Assembly: GCF_001294455.1 (NCBI RefSeq)
Contig: NZ_LIKT01000018.1
Location: 36,222-100,221 of the forward strand
Origin: Phaeobacter sp. 11ANDIMAR09
GTDB taxonomy: Bacteria > Pseudomonadota > Alphaproteobacteria > Rhodobacterales > Rhodobacteraceae
Reading direction: 5' to 3'
DNA length: 64,000 nt
Shown here: positions 58,817 to 64,000 of the stretch, piece by piece
How the letters are laid out: each line of letters starts with the position of its first letter
Position numbering within the stretch: position 1 is the first letter of the stretch
Position numbers and translations under genes: made by a program
Notes under the pieces: generated by a model
Database searches by the model: none
The model's input: the letters and a program-made list of their open reading frames with translations, nothing else
What the model was told of the DNA's origin: nothing

Positions 58817-60445
58817 TTAGAGCTTTTTGGCGATCTCGCGCAGCTCGAACTTCTGGATTTTCCCAGTGGAGGTCTTGGGAAGCTCCTGGAAAATCACCCG
58901 CTTGGGCGCCTTGAACCCAGCGATGGTCTCGCGGGCAAAGGCGATCAGTCCTGCCTCATCGACCTCTTCGCCCTCCTTCAATTCCACAAAGGCACAGGGC
59001 ACTTCGCCCCATTTCTCATCCGGCTTGGCCACAACGGCCGCCAGGTTCACCGCCGGATGGCCCATCAGCACGCCCTCGACCTCGACCGAAGAGATATTTT
59101 CGCCGCCCGAGATGATGATATCCTTGGCCCGGTCGGCGATCTGGATATAGCCATCTGGATGCTGCACCGCGATATCGCCTGAATGGAAATAGCCGCCCTC
59201 AAAGGCCTCGGCGGTGGCTTCCGGATTTTTCAGATAGCCCTTCATCACCGAGTTGCCGCGCATGACGATCTCACCCTGATCCGAGCCGTTCTTGGGGATC
59301 TGCTTCATCTCGTCATCGAGCACGGTAATATGGTCCATCATCGGAAAGGCAACGCCTTGGCGGGCCTTGATGGCGGCGCGGCCCTGATGATCCAGGTCGT
59401 TCCATTTGTCGCCCTTCCACAGGCATTCGGTGACATGGCCATAGGTTTCGGTCAGCCCGTAAACCTGGGTGACATGAAAACCCAGCGTTTCGATCTTTTG
59501 CAGCGTTGCGGGGGCAGGAGGGGCGCCAGCGGTGAAGACCTCAACCGTGTGGTCAAAGGAGCGGCGTTCTTCCTCCTTGGCGTTGACCAGCAGGTTCAGC
59601 ACGATGGGGGCGCCGCCAAAATGGGTGACGCCATGGTCGCCAATGGCGTCATAGATCGCCTTTGGTGTCACATTGCGGCAGCAGACCAGAGTGCCGCCCA
59701 GCACCGGCATCATCCAGGTGTGGTTCCAGCCGTTGCAGTGAAACAGCGGCACGATGGCCAGATAGACCGGGTTCATCACCATGCGCCAGGAGATCACCGT
59801 GCCCATGGTCATCAGGTATGCACCGCGATGGTGATAGACCACGCCCTTGGGGCGGCCAGTGGTGCCGGAGGTATAGTTCAGCGCCAGGCTTTCCCATTCG
59901 TCCTGCGGCAGAATCCATTCAAAATCATGTTCGGCATTGCCCAGCACGTCCTCATAGGTCGGATGGCGTCCGGTGGCCTCGAACCCGGCCTGCGGGTCCG
60001 GTACTTCGATCAGCAGCGGCGCTTTGCCGTCCATCCGTGCAACGGCGGCTTCGGCCAGGGGCAGGAATTCGGTATCCACCAGCACCACCTTGGCGCCGCC
60101 ATGATCAAAGATATAGGCAACCGTGTCGGTATCCAGCCGAGTGTTGATGGTGTTGAGTACCGCGCCACAGGCCGGCACGCCAAAATGCGCCTCTGCCTGG
60201 GCGGGCAGATTGGGAATGAGGGTTGCGACCACATCGCCGGGTTTCACCCCCATGCCCGCCAGCGCCGAGGCCAGACGGGTGCAACGGTCATAATAGGCGG
60301 CATAGGTCTTGCGGTGGGTGCCATAGATCACCGCCGGAACATCGCCAAAGACATGTGCGGCGCGGCGCAGATGCGACAGCGGTGTCAGCGGCACATAGTT
60401 TGCTGCGGTTTTCTCCAGGCCCGCCTCGTCAGCCATCCATCCCAT
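58817..60445 (-). CDS. Acyl-CoA ligase (AMP-binding; DmdB-like)
   Basis: A 542-residue acyl-CoA synthetase. The P-loop is Y-T-S-G-T-T-G-R-P-K-G (about 182-192), Y-G-L-T-E-T near 328 and the C-terminal lysine motif in S-T-G-K-I-Q-K. GGGAGGAAAG precedes the ATG at 60445. The family includes the 3-methylmercaptopropionate-CoA ligase DmdB of roseobacters and medium-chain ligases. The substrate cannot be read from sequence. Confidence 0.88.
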   Translation of the reverse strand: MGWMADEAGLEKTAANYVPLTPLSHLRRAAHVFGDVPAVIYGTHRKTYAAYYDRCTRLASALAGMGVKPGDVVATLIPNLPAQAEAHFGVPACGAVLNTINTRLDTDTVAYIFDHGGAKVVLVDTEFLPLAEAAVARMDGKAPLLIEVPDPQAGFEATGRHPTYEDVLGNAEHDFEWILPQDEWESLALNYTSGTTGRPKGVVYHHRGAYLMTMGTVISWRMVMNPVYLAIVPLFHCNGWNHTWMMPVLGGTLVCCRNVTPKAIYDAIGDHGVTHFGGAPIVLNLLVNAKEEERRSFDHTVEVFTAGAPPAPATLQKIETLGFHVTQVYGLTETYGHVTECLWKGDKWNDLDHQGRAAIKARQGVAFPMMDHITVLDDEMKQIPKNGSDQGEIVMRGNSVMKGYLKNPEATAEAFEGGYFHSGDIAVQHPDGYIQIADRAKDIIISGGENISSVEVEGVLMGHPAVNLAAVVAKPDEKWGEVPCAFVELKEGEEVDEAGLIAFARETIAGFKAPKRVIFQELPKTSTGKIQKFELREIAKKL

Positions 60446-60493
60446 CAGCTTTCCTCCCATGATTCTGTCGGTATGTCGGTTTGAGAACAGATA

Positions 60494-61456
60494 ATGATGA
60501 AAGTTGCGGGCAATGAAAGAGTTATGAAACAAATTGCATCCCTCCCGTCCCACGTGGGCAATCAAACTTCGGCAGCACAGGCGATGCTGGCAGCCATGGC
60601 CATCATTGGTGTCACCGACAACGCAGTGCCCTTGATGGCCGAGACCTTGGGGCTGGGGCAGTTCTATGTGCTGCGCACCCTGGTGGCGCTGCCGATCCTG
60701 TGGGCGATGTCGAAGATGGGTTTTGGTAGCATGATGCCGCGTCGCTTTGGCGCAGTAACCCTGCGGGCGATGCTGGTGGCCACCTCGATGGTCTTCTACT
60801 TCTCGGCAGTGGCGCTGATGCCCATTGCCCAAGCGCTGGCGGGGCTGTTCACCTCACCGATCATCATTGTTGTGGTCTCGGTGCTGTTTATGCGGCTGCG
60901 CATTGGCATGGTGCGGATCGCGGCGGTGATTGGTGGCTTTGTCGGCGTGCTCTTTGTGTTGCAACCGGATGTCACGGCCTTTGACTGGATGATCCTGCTG
61001 CCAGTCGCAGGCGGGTTCTTTTATGCCTTGGGCTCCATCGTGACGGGCACCCTGTGCAAAGAGGAAAGCACGGTCTCGATGCTGTTCATCTATCTGTTGG
61101 CGCAGGGATTGATCGGAGGCCTACTGCTGGTTGGTGTCGAGATCTGGCCGCTGCCGGTGGAGCAGGGGGCTGACGGTTTTGTCACCCGCGGCTGGGTCTG
61201 GCCGCTGTGGGAGATGTCGCATTTGATCCTTTTGCAGGGCTTTGCCGCCGTCGGGGGTGTGTTTCTGATCACCAAGGCCTATCAGCTGGGCGAGGCCTCC
61301 TTTGTGGCAGTGTTTGAATACTCGGTGCTGTTGGTCGGTCCGGCCATTGCCTGGCTGGTCTATGGCCAGGTGCTAAACTTCGCGCAGATGATGGGGATTG
61401 CCCTGATCGTTCTGGCAGGCTCCACCTTGGCGCTGCGCTCATCCAAAGGGGCGTGA
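60494..61456 (+). CDS. EamA/DMT-family transporter
   Basis: A 320-residue membrane protein with about ten hydrophobic segments in two similar halves, each of the EamA type (for example F-Y-F-S-A-V-A-L-M-P-I-A-Q-A and V-F-E-Y-S-V-L-L). It is divergent from the ligase gene. It probably exports metabolites or amino acids. The exact start is uncertain (60494 or 60524). Confidence 0.85.
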   Translation: MMKVAGNERVMKQIASLPSHVGNQTSAAQAMLAAMAIIGVTDNAVPLMAETLGLGQFYVLRTLVALPILWAMSKMGFGSMMPRRFGAVTLRAMLVATSMVFYFSAVALMPIAQALAGLFTSPIIIVVVSVLFMRLRIGMVRIAAVIGGFVGVLFVLQPDVTAFDWMILLPVAGGFFYALGSIVTGTLCKEESTVSMLFIYLLAQGLIGGLLLVGVEIWPLPVEQGADGFVTRGWVWPLWEMSHLILLQGFAAVGGVFLITKAYQLGEASFVAVFEYSVLLVGPAIAWLVYGQVLNFAQMMGIALIVLAGSTLALRSSKGA

Positions 61457-61617
61457 GAGTCTGCATTGGCGAGGCCTTCGGCTGAGAAGACGCAGCGAAT
61501 GTCCTGTTAGAGCCCAATATGACTGATGCTGCATCGCGAACGAAGTTCGGCTATCGAAGTGCGACAAAGAGTCTACGCGACTCAAGACGTAGTAGACATG
61601 GATTAGGAGAGCTCCAT

Positions 61618-62160
61618 ATGAACGTAGAAAAGGTCTGGGTTGAATATCGCGCTCGCGTCAAGTCGTTTTTGCATTCTAAGGTCTCAAATCCAGAAGATGT
61701 CGAAGACTTGCTTCAGGAAATATCCATCAAGACATTCCTGGGAATAACCTCTCTGGATGACCCGTCGAAAGTAAAGTCTTGGCTGTTTCAAACAACGCAC
61801 CGAACAATCATCGATTTCTATCGGAAGAATGGCCGCGCCAAGGACATACATCCTGATGATCTTTGGTACTCGGAGGTCGCGCCTGAAATGCGCAATGAGC
61901 TTGAGCGATGCGTCGAGCCATTTATCAATGTTTTGCCAAGCGAAACGGCGGAATTGCTGAGGGCGATTGATATCGAAGGACAATCGCAAAAGGACTATGC
62001 TGCGACGCATGGGGTCCCATATTCCACACTGAAAACACGTGTCAAAACGGGGCGGGCGGCTTTGCGGTCTGTCTTTGAAAACTGCTGCAAGTTCACAGTG
62101 GATGCTCGTGGCAACCTATCTGAATATAAATCTAAATCAAATGCTTGCGACAAATGTTGA
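61618..62160 (+). CDS. ECF-type sigma factor (SigZ-like)
   Basis: A 180-residue sigma factor. Region 2 is visible in D-V-E-D-L-L-Q-E-I-S-I-K-T-F (about 24-37), W-L-F-Q-T-T-H-R-T-I-I-D-F-Y-R-K near 58-73, and region 4 in G-Q-S-Q-K-D-Y-A-A-T-H-G-V-P-Y-S-T-L-K-T-R near 124-143. The C-terminal Cys pairs (C-C-K-F, C-D-K-C) are typical of SigZ-like proteins and may bind metal or sense redox state. AGGAGAGCTC precedes the ATG. Confidence 0.85.
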   Translation: MNVEKVWVEYRARVKSFLHSKVSNPEDVEDLLQEISIKTFLGITSLDDPSKVKSWLFQTTHRTIIDFYRKNGRAKDIHPDDLWYSEVAPEMRNELERCVEPFINVLPSETAELLRAIDIEGQSQKDYAATHGVPYSTLKTRVKTGRAALRSVFENCCKFTVDARGNLSEYKSKSNACDKC

Positions 62161-62229
62161 ATTTTTTTCCGTCTTTTTGTTTGGGCACCCGTCTTACAGG
62201 TTGAACCAACAAAAACGAAGGATAGTTCA

Positions 62230-62940
62230 ATGATCAAAATCGTAAGTTTCAAAATCTGCCCATTTGTTCAGCGCGTCACAGCTCTGCTTTCGGCAAAGGG
62301 CATCCCCTACGACATCGAATACATTAACCTGAGTGACAAACCGCAATGGTTTTTGGATATCTCACCAACAGGTCAGGTGCCGTTGCTTATCACTGAGAGC
62401 GGTACAGCGCTTTTTGAATCTGACGCGATCGTGGAATACATCGACGACGTAACCGCCCCACTGGTGGCGGAAGTAACGCCAGAACAACGGGCAATCGATC
62501 GCGCTTGGAGCTATCAAGCCACGAAGCATTATCTTGTTCAGTGCTCGACGATGCAAAGCGCCAACAAGGAAACGCTCGCTGAACGAAGTGAAAAACTGAA
62601 CAAGTCTTTCGAAAAGGCGGAAAAAAAACTCGGTGAGGGACCGTTCTTTAATGGCGAAACGATGGGCAACGTGGATATCGCATGGTTGCCGTTGCTGCAT
62701 CGCGCGCTGATTGTCGAGCAGCATTCGGGCTATGACTTCCTCGCCAATTATCCAAAAGTGAAGGCATGGCAGTCGGCGGTGGCCAAGACCGGTATCGCCG
62801 AAAAATCTGTCCCGGCAGATTTCAACGAAGCGTTCTCCAATTTCTATCTGGCAGAGAGGACGTTCCTGGGACGGGGTGCCAATTTCAATGAGGCACCAAT
62901 CGAAGTCGCTAAGGCCTCAGGTGCCGGCTGTTGCGGGTGA
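62230..62940 (+). CDS. Glutathione S-transferase
   Basis: A 236-residue GST. The thioredoxin-like domain begins K-I-V-S-F-K-I-C-P-F-V-Q-R-V (Cys near 9), with G-Q-V-P-L-L near 52 and E-S-D-A-I-V-E-Y-I near 66. The helical domain follows. It ends in G-A-G-C-C-G. It lies 70 bp after a SigZ-like gene, on the same strand, so it is a probable target or partner of that sigma factor. C-P-F rather than Ser/Tyr suggests an omega-like, glutaredoxin-type activity. Confidence 0.85.
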   Translation: MIKIVSFKICPFVQRVTALLSAKGIPYDIEYINLSDKPQWFLDISPTGQVPLLITESGTALFESDAIVEYIDDVTAPLVAEVTPEQRAIDRAWSYQATKHYLVQCSTMQSANKETLAERSEKLNKSFEKAEKKLGEGPFFNGETMGNVDIAWLPLLHRALIVEQHSGYDFLANYPKVKAWQSAVAKTGIAEKSVPADFNEAFSNFYLAERTFLGRGANFNEAPIEVAKASGAGCCG

Positions 62941-63121
62941 TCAAACTTGACGACCTACCCGGCAATTCTGTTGGGTAGGTCAACCGACCAATTGCCGTCA
63001 GTAACGACTGATCGTCCGCAAAATGGGCATTGGCAAGTTGGGAACGAACGGCAGCTTCGTCCGGCGGTTTCAACGGGTCGACGCAACACTTTAGTCTTTT
63101 TGGAAAGATGGAGTGTAAGTC

Positions 63122-64000
63122 ATGGCCTATCGGAAGCGGAAATTTTTCTCAGAAAAGCAGAAGGCAGAGATCTGGGATCGGTGGCAGCGCGGAGAGTCGA
63201 TGAGCTCGATTGGACGTGTGTTTGATCGCGGATCTTCGTCCATTTATCCATTACTTGAGCGCACTGGTGGCATCAGGCCAATAGCCCGGGCGCGGTCTCG
63301 GTTGGCGCTGACACTCGGTGAGCGGGAAGAGATATCACGGGGCCTTGTAGCTAAGCAGTCGCTGAGGTCCATTGCATGCAGCCTTCACCGGGCACCCTCA
63401 ACTATCAGCCGTGAAGTTCGCCGCAATGGCGGCTCCAAACATTACCGTGCAGCTAGGTCCGACGCGAAGGCCTGGGATCGAGCGCACCGTCCAAAGCCCT
63501 GCAAGTTGGCAGGCAACGACTATCTTTGCCGCATGATATCGACCAAGCTGCATCGCAAGTGGTCCCCGCAACAAATCGCAGGTTGGTTGATGCGCGAACA
63601 CCCTGATGAGGAAGACAAACGCATCTCGCATGAGACGATTTACCGGAGCCTTTTCATTCAGACGCGGGGCGTTCTAAAGAAGGAACTACAGGCGTATTTA
63701 CGTGCCGCACGGTCCATCAGGCGGTCACGTCATGCCACGTTAAAGCGGAGTGGTTTGGGGACGTTCAACGATGCTGTTTCGATCCGTGAGCGGCCCGTGG
63801 AGGTAGAAGATCGCGCTGTACCAGGGCACTGAGAAGGTGATCTGATCGCAGGTTCAAGCAACAGCTTCATCGCCACACTGGTCGAGCGCAACACTCGCTT
63901 TGTGATGCTGGCAAAGGTCAGCAACAAAGATAGCCACAGCGTCATTCAAGCGCTTATCAAACAATCCCGTAAACTGCCCAAGGAGCTGTACCGTTCTCTA
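63122..64000 (+). pseudogene. IS30-family transposase, interrupted by a nonsense codon, partial
   Basis: The gene encodes an IS30-type transposase: an N-terminal HTH (S-S-I-G-R-V-F-D-R-G-S-S-S-I-Y), a second HTH with S-T-I-S-R-E-V-R-R-N-G-G, then W-S-P-Q-Q-I-A-G-W-L and the start of the DDE core. After A-V-P-G-H the expected Trp codon is TGA (63830-63832). The same frame then continues with E-G-D-L-I-A-G to the window edge. One base change (TGG to TGA) therefore breaks it. The left inverted repeat of the element should lie near 63040-63090, where TTCAACGGGTCGACGCAAC is seen. Confidence 0.85.

Overview
The window looks like a chromosome segment of a marine Rhodobacteraceae (Roseobacter-type alphaproteobacterium). 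The evidence is the high GC content outside the cargo genes, the order of the right-hand housekeeping genes (CbiX-like chelatase, maeB, double-cupin protein, cdd-deoA-deoB-upp, SPOR protein, acyl-CoA ligase, EamA transporter), and the character of the phage genes. No database search was possible, so family names come from motifs, length and gene order.

Three parts can be seen. (1) Bases 1-2446 are the right end of a small integrated element: a divergent pair of ribbon-helix-helix regulators, a small ORF and a tyrosine recombinase, ending in a 44-bp copy of the 3' half of tRNA-Cys. (2) Bases 2447-47489 are an apparently near-complete prophage of about 45 kb, bounded by that copy and by the intact tRNA-Cys gene (47446-47519). 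The two elements therefore sit in tandem at one attachment site, and their integrases are homologous. (3) From 47520 on lies host chromosome, ending in an IS30-type transposase gene with a nonsense codon at the right edge.

Prologue layout of the prophage, left to right: cargo genes on the + strand (a two-domain glycosyltransferase and a coiled-coil FkbM methyltransferase with a fresh 138-bp tandem duplication). Then comes a long minus-strand late operon that reads from 31564 down to 6776: a GpZ-like protein, lambda-type head genes (Nu1-like and GpA terminase, portal, ClpP-like protease with a nested scaffold, decoration protein, E-type capsid), then P2-type tail genes (V, PAAR spike, W, J, I, fibres, sheath, tube, E/E' with a -1 frameshift signal, tape measure, U, X, D) and a lysis cassette (holin candidates, M15 endolysin, overlapping spanins). 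Upstream of it, a minus-strand early operon runs from a Cro-like gene (38846) through small coupled genes, a frameshifted DNA methyltransferase and a DUF1376-like replication protein to a NusG-like antiterminator. Two intrinsic terminators separate that last gene from the late operon.

A CI-like repressor (38932-39303), a secreted protein and a second, + strand operon (40065-46166) complete the regulatory half. The + operon encodes a NYN nuclease-like protein, DUF2303 and DUF4031 proteins, a WYL-type wHTH and a DnaN-like sliding clamp. Four copies of a 16-bp palindrome, TAGG-N8-CCTA, overlap the promoters of both operons and of the repressor, so one repressor probably shuts both operons in the lysogen. 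An array of 11-bp repeats beside an AT-rich stretch, just after the replication gene (33441-33566), is the best candidate for the phage replication origin.
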